A stretch of DNA of 64,000 nucleotides from JACVRM01 sp963809765. GTDB lineage: Bacteria; Actinomycetota; Thermoleophilia; Gaiellales; Gaiellaceae. Location: contig CAWEKT010000001.1 of the NCBI GenBank assembly GCA_963809765.1, forward strand, positions 1,302,001-1,366,000, in the 5' to 3' direction. The translations under genes were made by a program, and so were the position numbers. Positions 44,759 through 55,451 of this stretch are shown piece by piece. The notes beneath the pieces were generated by a model, which saw only the letters and a list, made by a program, of their open reading frames with translations, was not told the origin of the DNA and ran no database searches. How positions within the stretch are numbered: the stretch's first letter is position 1; each line of letters begins with the position of its first letter.

Positions 44759-45835
44759 ATGCTGTGGCGAGTGGGCGGGTTGTCCCCTCTTGCGGCTCTG
44801 ATCGCGGGCGCGAGCCTTGCCGCGAGCCCGCAGCCGGCATCCGCGCCAGAGCTGAGCGCTCCCGTTGCCTGGGAGATCGGCCACGCAGTGGGCCTGCGGC
44901 TCGACCGGACGCCCACGCTGGCCGCAGCTCCTGCTCGCCCCTTCGCTCGCTGGGGCGGCTCGTACACGACCCCCGCCGGCGAGACGCTGCAGCTGACCTT
45001 CTCCGACACGTACCCGCAGGACGACGCACTCGCGCAGGCGTGGGTCACCTACATCGCCTCGCTCGTGCACGGCCCCGAGATCAGCACGGTCTCGATCCAC
45101 GTCGCGCCGCTCGAGGAGGTGCAGCGCGTGTGCGGGATGGGCGCGCTCGCCTGCTACAGCCCGTCGGGTCGCGCGATCGTCACGCCCGGCGACGATCCGG
45201 ACGAGGACCTCTCCGCCGAGGCGGTCTTCGCGCACGAGTACGGCCACCACGTCGCCAACAGCCGCAGCAACCCGCCGTGGCGCTCGGTCGACTACGGCCC
45301 GAAGCGTTGGGCCTCGGCGATGGACGTCTGCCGTGACGCCGAGGACGGCTACCTCTTCCCGGGCGCCGACGACCGCGCAGGCTACGAGCTGAATCCCGGC
45401 GAGGGCTTCGCAGAGGCGTACCGGCTCCTCAACGAGCGCCGGCTCGGACAGCCGGAGTCCGTCTGGCAGATCGTCTCCACTCTCTTCTATCCGAGTGACC
45501 AGGTTCTGGCCGCGCTGGACCAGGACGTCACGACCCCGTGGACGCAGAACACCGTCTCCACGGTCAGCGGATCGTTCGCCAAGCGCGGCGTCGCGGCGCG
45601 CACACACACCCTCTCGACACTGCTGGACGGCACGGTCAACGTGACGCTGCGCGCACCCCGCACGGCGCGGCTGCGACTGGACCTGCTCGGGCCGGACGGC
45701 CGTGTCGGCAGCACGACGATCAGCGCGGGCTCACGCTCGGTCACGACCACCGCCTGCGGAACGCGCTCCTACCGTGCCCGCGTGACCCGCCTCAAGGGCT
45801 CGGGCACGTACCGGCTCACGTTCTCGCGGCCCTGA
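44759..45835 (+). CDS. Secreted zincin-type metalloprotease-like protein
   Basis: A 358-residue protein. The N-terminal MLWRVGGLSPLAALIAGASLA is a signal peptide ending near SPQPASA. The zincin motif HEYGHH is in VFAHEYGHHVANS (~residue 162), and a probable third ligand Glu is in NPGEGFAEAYRLL. Cysteines around VCGMGALACYS and DVCRDAE may form disulfides. The C-terminal ~100 residues are a beta-rich domain (LRLDLLGPDGRVGSTTISAG). Closest by eye to putative neutral-zinc metallopeptidases; substrate unknown. An SD-like GTGAGG precedes the ATG. Confidence 0.83.
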   Translation: MLWRVGGLSPLAALIAGASLAASPQPASAPELSAPVAWEIGHAVGLRLDRTPTLAAAPARPFARWGGSYTTPAGETLQLTFSDTYPQDDALAQAWVTYIASLVHGPEISTVSIHVAPLEEVQRVCGMGALACYSPSGRAIVTPGDDPDEDLSAEAVFAHEYGHHVANSRSNPPWRSVDYGPKRWASAMDVCRDAEDGYLFPGADDRAGYELNPGEGFAEAYRLLNERRLGQPESVWQIVSTLFYPSDQVLAALDQDVTTPWTQNTVSTVSGSFAKRGVAARTHTLSTLLDGTVNVTLRAPRTARLRLDLLGPDGRVGSTTISAGSRSVTTTACGTRSYRARVTRLKGSGTYRLTFSRP

Positions 45836-45839
45836 CCCT

Positions 45840-47054
45840 CTAGCGAACGGCTCGGGTCAGTCCCCTGCGGGGACAGACCCGGCGACGCCTCGCGAGCCAG
45901 TCGGCGAGCACCTCGTCGGCGCGCTCCTGGCTGAAGTGCTGCAACCAGCGTTCCCGCGCCGCCACGGCCATTTGCTCCCGCCGCTCCGGATCGCGCAGGA
46001 GCTCGAGGATCCGCTCCGCCAGCTCCTCGGGCTCGGCGCGGTCAAGGACGAAGCCGCTCTCGCCGTCGACGACCGTCTCGCGGATCGCACCCTGGTCGGT
46101 CGTCACGACCGGCAGCCCGTGTGACATCGCCTCGAGCACGACGCGCGGATGACCCTCCGGCTCGGTCGGCGGGAAGAGGAACACCGAGGCCGAGGCCATC
46201 AGACGCTCCTTGTCAGGTCCGGTGATGCGCGTCGCGAAACTCGATCGCTCCGGCGGGCGCGCTCGCCCGCACGCGCCCGGACCGAGCGCTCGAATTCGGC
46301 GTCCTCCCAGTTGCCGACGAACACGAAGCGTCGCTCGCGGCTCCGCCGCCAGCACGAGCAGCGCAGCCGTCGACCGCCTCGGACGAGCCCTTGCGGGCAC
46401 GGAGGTTGCTGACGGAAGAGGACACGCCACGGGTCCCGCTGCATCCCCGCCGCGCCCGTCGGCGCCGGCGTCCCGTTGCTGACGACCGCGATCCGCTCGT
46501 CGGCCACCAGCCCGTCGAAGACGCCCCGCAGGGACTCGCCCATCACGGCGAGCGAGGACGAGCCGCCGGAGCGTGAACCGAACGTACGCACGGACCAGCG
46601 CGCCCTGGCGCTCGTAGAACGCCTCCCGGAACTCGCTACCCCTGAGGTGTGCCACGACCTTCCAGCCCCGCGCGCGGGCCACGTAGAACGAAGAGCGAGT
46701 CTCGGAGAAACGGGCCGAGCGCCTGCGAGAGCGGCAGGTAGACGACCCCGCGGGGCCGCCGGCGAGTCGCAGCAGGCGCGCGGCGTGCAGGAGCCCGAGA
46801 CCGAGGTTGGTGAAGTCCCAGCGGCCGATCGTGCTGACCGGGCGGCGGTCGCTCGTGTCGAGGTGCTCGACCTCGCGAAGCGCTCGCGCAGCAGCGGGTT
46901 GGCGAGCACGAGATCGGTCGAGACCGTGACGCCGTGGTACGGGCGGCGGCACCGGCCCGATGACGATGAGCCGTCCCGAGCTCGCCGAACGGGCACGGGC
47001 GTGCTGCTCGCCGGTACGCGTATGCGGCGGACGATTGCGCGAGCGCCGGGTCAC
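45840..47054 (-). CDS. GT4-type glycosyltransferase, several frame breaks
   Basis: GT-B enzyme of cell-surface or exopolysaccharide synthesis. Fragments in shifting frames give RLIVIGPVPPP with YHGVTVSTDLVLANPLLRE, DRRPVSTIGRWDFTNLGLGL, EAFYERQGALVRAYVRFTLRR, then the clean C-terminal donor-site half KERLMASASVFLFPPTEPEG, HPRVVLEAMSHGLPVV and ESGFVLDRAEPEELAE. Breaks are frequent from ~46200 to 46990. The last dozen residues are REP-encoded, so the original end has probably been replaced. The start is uncertain; the GTG at 47054 gives the longest N-terminus. Confidence 0.75.
   Translation of the reverse strand: MTRRSRNRPPHTRTGEQHARARSASSGRLIVIGPVPPPVPRRHGLDRSRARQPAAARALREVEHLDTSDRRPVSTIGRWDFTNLGLGLLHAARLLRLAGGPAGSSTCRSRRRSARFSETRSSFYVARARGWKVVAHLRGSEFREAFYERQGALVRAYVRFTLRRLVLARRDGRVPAGRLRRAGGRRADRGRQQRDAGADGRGGDAAGPVACPLPSATSVPARARPRRSTAALLVLAAEPRATLRVRRQLGGRRIRALGPGACGRARPPERSSFATRITGPDKERLMASASVFLFPPTEPEGHPRVVLEAMSHGLPVVTTDQGAIRETVVDGESGFVLDRAEPEELAERILELLRDPERREQMAVAARERWLQHFSQERADEVLADWLARRRRVCPRRGLTRAVR
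45844..45882. repeat. REP-like palindrome overlapping a gene end
   Basis: CGAACGGCTCGGGTCAGTCCCC, TGC, GGGGACAGACCCGG. It lies at the junction of the converging metalloprotease and glycosyltransferase genes; read on the minus strand it codes for the last residues of the latter (VCPRRGLTRAVR). Confidence 0.7.
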
Positions 47055-47193
47055 GGCGGCGCGAGCGTAGCGCAGCGATCCGCGCAGGGCGCTTCAGGAG
47101 CCCGAAAAGTGCCTGCGTATGATCAGAGAGGGGATGTTCAGGCGGGATCACACGTCGCGGCGCGGCCGGCGTCGCTCGAAGGCGGCCTCGGCA

Positions 47194-49380
47194 ATGAAGC
47201 AGGTCGCACAGCGCGCACGGACGGCGCGTTCCTCGTCGTCGACGCGCCGATTCCGGCGCTCCGCCCGGGCTGGGTGCTCGTCGCACAACCGCGCCTCGCT
47301 GATCAGCGCCGGCACGGAGCGCACGAAGGTCGAGATGGGCCAGAAGAGCCTTGCCGCAGAAGGCGCGCGCGCGGCCCGACCTCGTCAAGCAGGTCGTCGA
47401 CCGCGCACGCGACGAGGGCATCCGCTCGACGGTCGCGACCGTGCGCGACCGGCTCGACGCGCTCGACGCCGCTCGGCTACTCCTCGAGCGGCGTCGTGCT
47501 CGAGGTCGGCGCGGGCGTCGAGGGCATCGCGCCGGGCGACCGCGTCGCCTGCGGCGGCGGCGGCTGGGCGAACCACGCCGAGGTGGTCGCGGTGCCGCAG
47601 AATCTCGTCGCGCGGCTCCCCGACGGCGTCGGCTTCGAGGCCGGCGCGTACGCGACGGTCGGCGCGATCGCGCTGCACGGCGTCCGACAGGCCGAGGCGA
47701 GCGTCGGCGAGACGGTCGGCGTCATCGGGCTCGGGCCTCGTCGGCCAGCTCGCCGCCGCGCTCGGCGCTCGCATCGGGCTGCACCGTGGTCGGCATCGAC
47801 CTCGACCCGGCGCCGTCGCGCTCGCCGAGGCGGCCGGCGCGCACGCGTTCGCTCCGGACGCCGCCGAGCTCGCCGGCGATCGTCGCGCGACCTGACGGGC
47901 GGGCGCGGGCTCGACGCGGTGCTCGTCTGCGCCGCCTCGTCGACTCGCGGACCCGCTCGCGCTCGGCCGCCGCGCTCGCGCGCGACCGCGGCCGGCTCGT
48001 CGTCGTCGGCGACGTCCCGGTCGAGCTCGACCGCGCGCTCGCCTACGACAAGGAGCTCGAGCTGCGGCTCGTCGCGCTCGTACGGGCCGGGCCGCTACGA
48101 CCGCGACTACGAGGAGCGCGGCCGCGACCTCCCGCGCGGGCTACGTCCGCTGGACCGAGCAGCGCAACATCCAGGCGTTCGTCGACCTGGTCGGCAGCGG
48201 GCGGCTCGACCCGACGCGACTGACGACGCACCGCTTCCCGCTCGAGCAGGCACCCGAGGCCTACGCGCTCCTCGCCGGCGCCGAACGGCGGCCGCGCGGC
48301 CGTTCGGGATCGTGCTCGAGTACGCGGAGCGCGGCCGAGCCGACCGCGGTGCGGCCGTCGACCGCCACGACGCGCCGCCGCTCGCGGGCGCGGTCGGCGT
48401 CGGCGTTCGTCGGCGCCGGCAACTTCGCGCGCTCGACGCTGATCCCGGCCTTCGCAGGCCGCCGGCGCGCGGCTCGTCGCGGTCGCGTCGCAGAGCGGGC
48501 TGACGGCAGGCGACGGCGCCGCGCGCTTCGGCTTCGAGCGCGCCGCCGACGACGGTCGACGAGGCGATCGGCGACGACGACCGTCGACGCGGTCGTCATC
48601 GCCACGCGCCACGCATCGCACGCCGCGCTCGCTGCCGCGTGCGCTTCGAGCCGGCAAGGCCGTCTTCGTCGAGAAGCCGCTGGCGCTGACGCCCGAGCGA
48701 GCTCGACCGGGTCGAGGACGCGCTCGGCCCCGAGTCGCTGCTCGATGGTCGGCTTCAACCGCCGCTTCGCGCCGCTCGTCGACCGCCTCGCGAGACGCGT
48801 TCGGCAGCCGCGCGCCCGACGTCGATCCTCCATCCGCGTCAACGCCGGGCGCGCTCGCGCCGGACCACTGGCTCCACGACCCCGAGGAGGGCGGCGGACG
48901 CCTGCTCGGCGAGGGGTGCCACTTCGTCGACCTCGCCGTCCACCTCGCCGGCGTCGCACGCCGGTCGTCGGTGCACGCGTCGCGGCCGCGCCAGCCGGAC
49001 GGCCCGGTCGAGGCAGCGAGACCTTCGCCGTGCACGCTCGGCTTCGCGGACGGCGCGACCGCGCACGCTCGTCTACACCGGCGGCGGCGACCCGAAGCTC
49101 GGCAAGGAGCGCATCGAGGCCTTCGGCGGCGGCATCTCCGCGGTGCTCGACGACTTCCGCAGCCTCGAGCTCTACCGCGAGCGGCAAGCGCACGCGTGGA
49201 TCCGCGGCGACAGCGACAAGGGCCACCGGGCGCAGGTCGCCGCGCTTCGTCGCGGCGGTCGCCGGACGCGCGCCGGCGCCGCGACTGGAGCTCGTACGTC
49301 GCGTCCACGCGGGCGACGCTGGCGCGCCGCGGAGTCGCTGCGCACGGGCCGTCCGGTCTCGCCTCGGAGACGGGCGCTAG
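47194..49380 (+). CDS. Bi-domain oxidoreductase (zinc-ADH-like + Gfo/Idh/MocA), many frame breaks
   Basis: The first half is an MDR alcohol-dehydrogenase-like domain: SLISAGTERTKVEMGQKSL, LGYSSSGVVLEVGAGVEGI, APGDRVACGGGGWANHAEVV, VGETVGVIGLG, YVRWTEQRNIQAFVDLV. The second is a Gfo/Idh/MocA dehydrogenase: GNFARSTLIPAF-like start, VDAVVIATRHASHAALAAAC, EKPLALTP, MVGFNRRFAPLVDRL, and RIEAFGGGISAVLDDFRSLE. The same fusion is found in polysaccharide gene clusters, probably acting on nucleotide sugars. Frames change about every 100-200 bp through both domains without loss of motif order, so I read one gene with sequence errors. Confidence 0.75.
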
Positions 49381-49382
49381 CC

Positions 49383-51358
49383 GTGTGCGGCATCTGCGGC
49401 ACGGTCGGCCGCGCCGAGCGCGTCCGAGCTCGCGTTCATGACCGACGCTCATGGCCCACCGCGGGCCGGACGGCGAGGGCGTTCAGGTCTTTCCCGGGGA
49501 CCCGCCGGCCGGCCTCGGGCACCGGCGGCTCGCGATCATCGATCCCGTCGCCCGGCCGGCGCGCAGCCGATGTCCTACGCCGACCGCTGGTGGATCACCT
49601 ACAACGGCGAGCTCTACAACTTCCGCGAGCTGCGGCGCGAGCTCGAAGCGGACGGCGAGCGCTTCGCGACGAGCTGCGACACCGAGGTGCTGCTGCGGCA
49701 TGTTCGCGCCGCACGGGCCCGACGATGCTCGAGCGGCTCAACGGCATCTTCGCGTTCGCCGTCTGGGACGACCAGGAGCGCCGGCTCTTCCTGGCGCGCG
49801 ACCGCCTCGGCGTCAAGCCGCTCTACTACACGCAGACGCGCGACTGCTTCGCGTTCGCGTCCGAGCTCAAGCCGCTCCTGCCGCTGCTCGGCTCGCCGCA
49901 GGCTCGACGAGCGAGGCGCTCGCTCGACTTCCTCACGCTTCCTCTGGGTGCCGGATCCGCAAGACGGCGTTCCGCGACGTGCACAAGCTGCCGCCCGGCC
50001 ACTTCGCCTGGTTCGACGCGACGGGGAGCTGCAGGTCGAGCAGTACTGGGATCTGCGCTTCGAGCCCGAGGAGCGCAGCGAGGACGAGTGGCGCGACGCG
50101 GTCCGCGAGGAGGTGCAGGCGGCGACCGCGGCGCCAGCTCGTCAGCGACGTGCCCGCTCGGCAGCTTCCTGAGCGGCGGCATCGACTCGTCGGCGATCGT
50201 CGCGGCGATGGCGCGCGACCGGCGCGGTGAGCACCTACACGGTCGGCTTCACGAGGAGGACCTCGCCCACGAGATCGTCCCCGACGACCTGCCGCATGCG
50301 CGCGAGGTCGGCCGGCTCTTCGACACCGACTACCACGAGCGCATCCTCCGGCCCGAACGTGCTCGAGCTGCTGCCGAACGCCGTCTGGCACCTCGAGGAG
50401 CCGGTCGCCGACCCGGCGGCGATCTCGACCTACCTGATCTGCCGCGAGGCGGGCCAGCGACATGACGGTGATGCTGAGCGGGATCGGCGGCGACGAGGTC
50501 TTCGCCGGCTACCCGCGCTACCTCGCCTGGCATCTCGCCGAGACCGCCGAGCGGCTCCCCAACTCGGTGCTCGGCGGCGCTCGAGCCGGCGTGATCGCGC
50601 CGCTCGCACGCCCGGGCGGCGGCGGCCGCCTGCGCGGCCCGCGCCGCAACCTCTGGAAGTTCATGCCGCGGCGTCGGCATGGACGCCGCTCGAGCGCTAC
50701 CTCTCGTTCTCGACCTACTACACCGAGGCCGAGCTGCGCGACGTGCTGTCCGAGCGCCTCGAGCGCGTGCTCGGCGGACACGACCCGCCCGCAACGCACC
50801 GTCGCGTACCTCGACCATGCGTCCGGCGGCGACGCGCTTCGCGCACCTGCTCTACCTCGACGCGAAGACGTTCCTCCCGTGCCTCAACCTGACCTACACG
50901 GACAAGATGTCGATGGCTGCGTCGGTCGAGGTGCGCGTGCCGCTGCTCGACGACGAGCTCGTCGCGCTCACGAGCCGGCTCCCGTCCTCGCTCAAGGTGC
51001 GGCGCCTGACGCGCAAGTACGTGTTCAAGAAGAGCCAGGAGCCCGTGCTGCCGCGCAACATCATCTGGCGGCCGAAGGCCGGGTTCGGGATGCCGGTCCG
51101 GTCGTGGCTCGAGCGCGACCTGACGCCGCTGGTCGACGAGTTCCTGAGCGCCGGACGTCCTGTGCCCGGCGCGGCCTCTTCTCGCCCGCGGCGGTCGCGC
51201 GGATGCGCGCCGAGAACACGGCCGGCGAGGCGGACTACAGCCTGCGGCTCTACGCGCTGCTCAACCTCGAGCTCTGGCACCAGGCGTTCGTCGACCGACG
51301 GTGGAGCTTCGACGACGCACCGCGTTCCGGCGAGCTCGCGCCGGCCGTTGCCGGCTAG
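49383..51358 (+). CDS. asnB: Glutamine-hydrolysing asparagine synthetase, many frame breaks
   Basis: Amidotransferase. The N-terminal nucleophile Cys is in VCGICGTVG, followed by MAHRGPDGEGVQV, GLGHRRLAIID, WITYNGELYNFRELRRELE, LERLNGIFAFAVWDDQ and RDRLGVKPLYYT, the class II GATase domain. The synthetase domain has SFLSGGIDSSAIVAAM (PP-loop), SGIGGDEVFAGYPRYL, VRVPLLDDELVALTSRLP and PKAGFGMPVRSWL. Near-complete coverage in rotating frames argues for sequencing indels. AsnB-like enzymes in polysaccharide clusters often amidate sugars; free asparagine synthesis is equally possible. Confidence 0.85.
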
Positions 51359-51441
51359 CAGCCGGTAACCCGATCGGGGGAGGCCTATCCCTCGAAAGGG
51401 GGACTGAGGTATGGACCGCAGCGTCCGACCTCTAAGGGCGC

Positions 51442-52899
51442 ATGAGTGTCCCGCTTCGCCCCGCGGGACGGCCTCGCCGCCGTTCGCCCCGTAATGCCTG
51501 GCTGATCCTGGTCGCCTTCGCGATCCCGGCCGCCCTCGCCGTCATGGGCTGGTCGGCAGCACCCGTCCAGCCAGGCGCAGCTCGCCCCGGATCCCGAAGA
51601 CCTGCGAGGGCTACCCCGAGAAGCGCATCTACCTCGAAGCGCAGTCGTGGTGGGAGGCCCAGGCCGGCCCCGCCGAGCACCCCGGCACCGGCAAGCAGGG
51701 CCACATCCACGTCGGCACCTGCTTCCCCCTCTTCCAGCGTCTCTCGGGCAGCAGCCTGCACCTCGACGTCTTCGTCCAGTTGCACAACCTGCCCTCCCAG
51801 ATCGCCTACTTCTCCACCGACGTCGAGACCGGCGAGGACGGCGGCACCCTCCTACCACCAGCTCGTCCCCGACTACCGCCGCCGCTGCGCCAGCGCCGAC
51901 TGCAACGAATGGGTCAGCATCGACATCCCGCTCGCGCAGCTGCCGAGCAGCGGCTGGGCGATGTTCAAGCTGCTCCCCCACGCCGACACGCCCGACGGCA
52001 ACGCCCAGCGCGTCGTCAGCGGCTGGTGGGCCTACATCGACAACGGCAAGCCCGCGCACCAAGTCGGCCACGCCCGGCGATCGCAGGGCATCGGCTGGTT
52101 CTCACCCGGCGGCCCCGCCGGCAAGTACTCCGGCCGTCGCGATCGCCAACAGCGACCTGCCCTGGAACCCGCAGACCGGCCAGGCCGATCCCGCTCAGCG
52201 GCACCTGGCAACCGACCGTCGCGCATCTCACGCGACGAAGCCCTCGTCCTCATCGACCCCGCCCTGCACGCCAACCCGCCCAACTTCGGCAACGATCGTC
52301 CTCTCCAACAAAGGCCGCTGGGACCGCATCGGAAAAACTCACCATCGACACCACCAAGCTCACCGACGGCAAACACCGCCTCCTCATCGGCGGCTGCGAC
52401 ACCCGCCCCGACGGCAAGAACTGCGGCGTCCTCGTCGTCCCGTTCGTCGTGAACAACGCGGCGCTCCCTCCACGTCGACCCCTGCTCCGCCCGCCAGACG
52501 ACCACGACGACGCCGACGGCGCCGCACGCCCGCGCCGACACCCGCGCCGGCGACCGGGAACCTCGTGCTCGGCCCGCTGCAGACCGCCAACGTCGCCTCG
52601 TTCTCCGGACTCAGCCGCGCGCTCGCAGGTCGTCTCTTCTATGCGCGCGTCTCGGTGACCGACTCCGCGACCGGCGCCTCGCCGCGAGCTGGCCACGACG
52701 ACGTGCGACGGCCTCGCGGGCGCTCACCCCGGTCGACGCGGACGCGTCGTACTCCGGCGGCTACGCGCTGTGCGTCTTCCGCCTGCCGGCCGACTCCGCC
52801 GGGAAGCCGTTCAAGGGCTCGATCCGCGTCACGTCCGGCGCCGCGTTCGCGAGCCGCTCGTTCATCTTCCGGATCAACGCTCCGACCTCCGCCGACTAG
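51442..52899 (+). CDS. Secreted protein, paralogue 1, frame breaks
   Basis: I do not recognise the family. MSVPLRPAGRPRRRSPRNAWL leads into a hydrophobic signal/anchor (ILVAFAIPAALAVMGWS). The mature region, in shifting frames, reads YPEKRIYLEAQSWWEAQAGP, KQGHIHVGTCFPLFQRL, CASADCNEWVSIDIPLAQLP, VVSGWWAYIDNGKPAH, LVLIDPALHANPPNFG and CDTRPDGKNCGVLVVPFVVNN. A C-terminal beta domain ends GSIRVTSGAAFASRSFIFRI. Conserved Cys suggest disulfides. The same three parts occur in the paralogue at 53932. Downstream of asnB. Confidence 0.7.
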
Positions 52900-52979
52900 G
52901 CACCGATGCCTCGCGGAGACGCGAGCCAGCGCGGCGCGCACTCATCACCGGCTGCCCTGGCTGCCGACATAGAGAGCGC

Positions 52980-53865
52980 GTGCACGTGGTCAGCCCCGAG
53001 CTTGCGCTGGTCGACGACGCGCTCGCGAGGTACGCGCGGGCGTCGTTGCCCGAGCCCGATGTCTTCGCCGTCCTCGACCGTCTCCGCGAGTGCGAGCGCC
53101 TCGAGCGGCTTCGCACTGCGCTCGCCTCCGAGTACGAGCCTCCGCCCGCGCAGCGGGCAGCAGCTCGTCTCGCAGCCGCTACCGGCCGCCCGCCGGAGTC
53201 GCGCTGACCGTCACCGCGCTCGCCGCCGCGTGTACAGCCGCGGCGCTCGCCTCGGGCAGCGGCGACGCCGTCCCGGTCCGCGATGCGAGCACGCTCGAGT
53301 CGAGCGGCGACAGCGAGCAGCACCGGTCGCTGCCCGCAATCGGCGTGGCGGCCCGGCTCGAGCAGCCGGCAGTGCCGCGCGGCGACGCCGACGCAGCCGA
53401 CAGCTCCGAGCTCCGTGCCGCTCCGGCCACGCCGAGCCGAAGGGCGATGCTCCGCAGACCTCCGAGACCGACCTCGAGCGGCGAGCAAGCCCACGAGCCG
53501 ACGCGCCGCAGGACGCGCGGCATGCAGCTCAGCCGGCGAGCCGGTCCGGCGCCGCGTCGTCGCCGCGCCCGGCGGCCGCACGGACCGTCACCGCGAGGCC
53601 CGAGCTGCGCTGGGACGCCAGCTCGAACGCCGACTCGTACCGCGTCCAGGTCTTCCGCGCCGAGCGCGGCGGGAAGATGCTCTTCGAGGTCTGGACGAAC
53701 AAGCCGCGCCTGCGCATCCCCTCAGCCTGGCTGCGCACGGGCCCGGCTCCGCTCCAGGGCTCCTTCCGCTGGATCGCCTACCCGGTGCTCGCAGGCGACG
53801 ACCGCTTCGGGACGGACTCGGCCGCCGCGTCCCCCGCCGCCCGCGGCTCGTTCTCGATTCCCTGA
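52980..53865 (+). CDS. Membrane-anchored protein of unknown function, frame breaks
   Basis: The N-terminal ~75 residues (ALVDDALARYARASLPEPDVF, CERLERLRTALASEYEPPPA) are helical and cytoplasmic-looking. After a frame break near 53195 comes a membrane segment (VALTVTALAAACTAAALASG), a Pro/Arg/Ala-rich linker, and a C-terminal beta domain with LRWDASSNADSYRVQVFRAE, TNKPRLRIPSAWL and FRWIAYPVL, a fibronectin-III-like pattern. It lies between the two secreted paralogues. An anti-sigma-like layout (cytoplasmic helices, one TM, outer domain) is possible but unproven. Confidence 0.6.
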
Positions 53866-53931
53866 GTCGAGCGCCCGGGTATCACCGGATCGAGGCTCAG
53901 GCTTTCCAGTCGGCGCCGATGGTAGGCAGGT

Positions 53932-55447
53932 ATGAGTGTCCCGCTTCGCCCCGCGGGACGGCCTCACCGCCGTTCGCCCCGTAATGCCTGGCTGATCCTG
54001 GTCGCCTTCGCGATCCCGGCCGCACTCGCCGTGCTCGGCTGGTCGGCAGCACCCGCCAGCCAGGCGCAGCTCGCGCCGGATCCCGAAGACCTGCGAGGGC
54101 TACCCCGAGAAGCGCGTCTACCTCGAGGCGCAGTCCTGGTGGGAGGCCCAGGCCGGCCCCGCCGAGCACCCGGGCACCGGCAAGCAGGGCCACATCCACG
54201 TCGGCACCTGCTTCCCGCTCTTCCAGCGCCTCAGCGGCGACAGCCTCCACCTCGACGTCTTCGTCCAGCTACCACAACCTGCCCTCGCACGATCGCCTAC
54301 TTCTCCACCGACATCGAGACCGGCCTGGACGGCGGCACCCTGCTCCACCAGCTCGTCCCCGACTACCGCCGCCGCTGCGCCAGCGCCGACTGCAACGAGT
54401 GGGTCAGCATCGACCTCCCACTCGCCAAGCTCGCGAGCAGCGGCTGGGCGATGTTCAAGCTCATCCCCCACGCCGACACCACCGACGGCAACGCCCAGCG
54501 CGTCGTCAGCGGCTGGTGGGCCTACATCGACAACGGCAAGCCGCCGCACACGAACGCCGCCAGCGGCCCTGCGATCGCAGGGCGTCGGCTGGTTCTCACC
54601 CGGCGGCCCCGCCGGCAAGTACTCCGACCGCCGCATCGCCAACAGCGACCTGCCCTGGAACCCGCAGACCGGCCAGACGATCCCCGCTCAGCGGCACCTG
54701 GCAGCCGACCGTCGGCATCCAGCGCGACGAAGCCCTCGTCCTCATCGACCCCGCCCTCCACGCCAACCCGCCGAACTTCGGAACCATCGTCCTCTCCAAC
54801 AAGGGCCGCTGGGACCGCTCGGAGAAGCTCACCATCGACACCACCAAGCTCGCCGACGGCAAGCACCGCCTCCTCATCGGCGGCTGCGACACCCGCCCCG
54901 ACGGCAAGAACTGCGGCATCCTCGTCATCCCCTTCGTCGTCAACAACACGACGCCCGCCACCGCGCCGTCCGACGGCAGCGGCGAGTCGTTCGACCCGAC
55001 CAACCCGCCCCTTCCCCTCCGGCTGCCGCCGACGGGCTTCCCGCTGACCAGCGGAACCCGCCTCGCCGCGCTCGAACCCGGCGCCGGGCAACGCCGACAC
55101 GCCGGCCGCGACCAGACGCGTCGTGCTCGGGTCGATGCAGCGGTCGCGCCAGACGACCTTCCGCGGCAGCGCGCGAGCGATCGCCGGTCGCGCCCTACTT
55201 CGCACGAGTCCCCGTCACCGACGTCACCACCGGCGCGGCACCCGCGCGCGCGACGGTGCGGTGCAGCGCGCTCGCCGGCCGTGCGGCGCTCAGGGCCCGC
55301 GCCCGCTTCGGCAACGGCTACGCGACCTGCTCGTGGCGCGTCCCGGCGAGCAAGGTGGGCCGTCTGCTGCGCGGCTCGATCCGCGTCGAAGCAGGCACGA
55401 CTCGCGCGAGCCGCAGCTTCAGCACGCGCATCCGCCGGGCGCGCTGA
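53932..55447 (+). CDS. Secreted protein, paralogue 2, frame breaks
   Basis: The first ~36 codons repeat the start of the gene at 51442 almost base for base (MSVPLRPAGRP, RRSPRNAWLILVAFAIPAAL). The mature part repeats YPEKRVYLEAQSWWEAQAGP, HIHVGTCFPLFQRLSG, VPDYRRRCASADCNEWVSID, SSGWAMFKLIPHAD, WFSPGG-type and GGCDTRPDGKNCGILVIPFV blocks. The C-terminal domain ends GSIRVEAGTTRASRSF. Breaks near 54090, 54270-54290, 54575 and after 55080. The two genes must have arisen by duplication of a unit, with the 52980 gene between them. Confidence 0.7.
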
Positions 55448-55451
55448 GCGT

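Noticed and set aside
34110..45882. REP-like palindromes considered as a CRISPR array
   Set aside because: The copies are kilobases apart with no regular spacers and no cas genes.
46476..48503. 675-codon plus-strand open frame
   Set aside because: It starts antisense to the GT4 gene and ends as fragments of the bi-domain oxidoreductase in mixed frames; not a single real protein.
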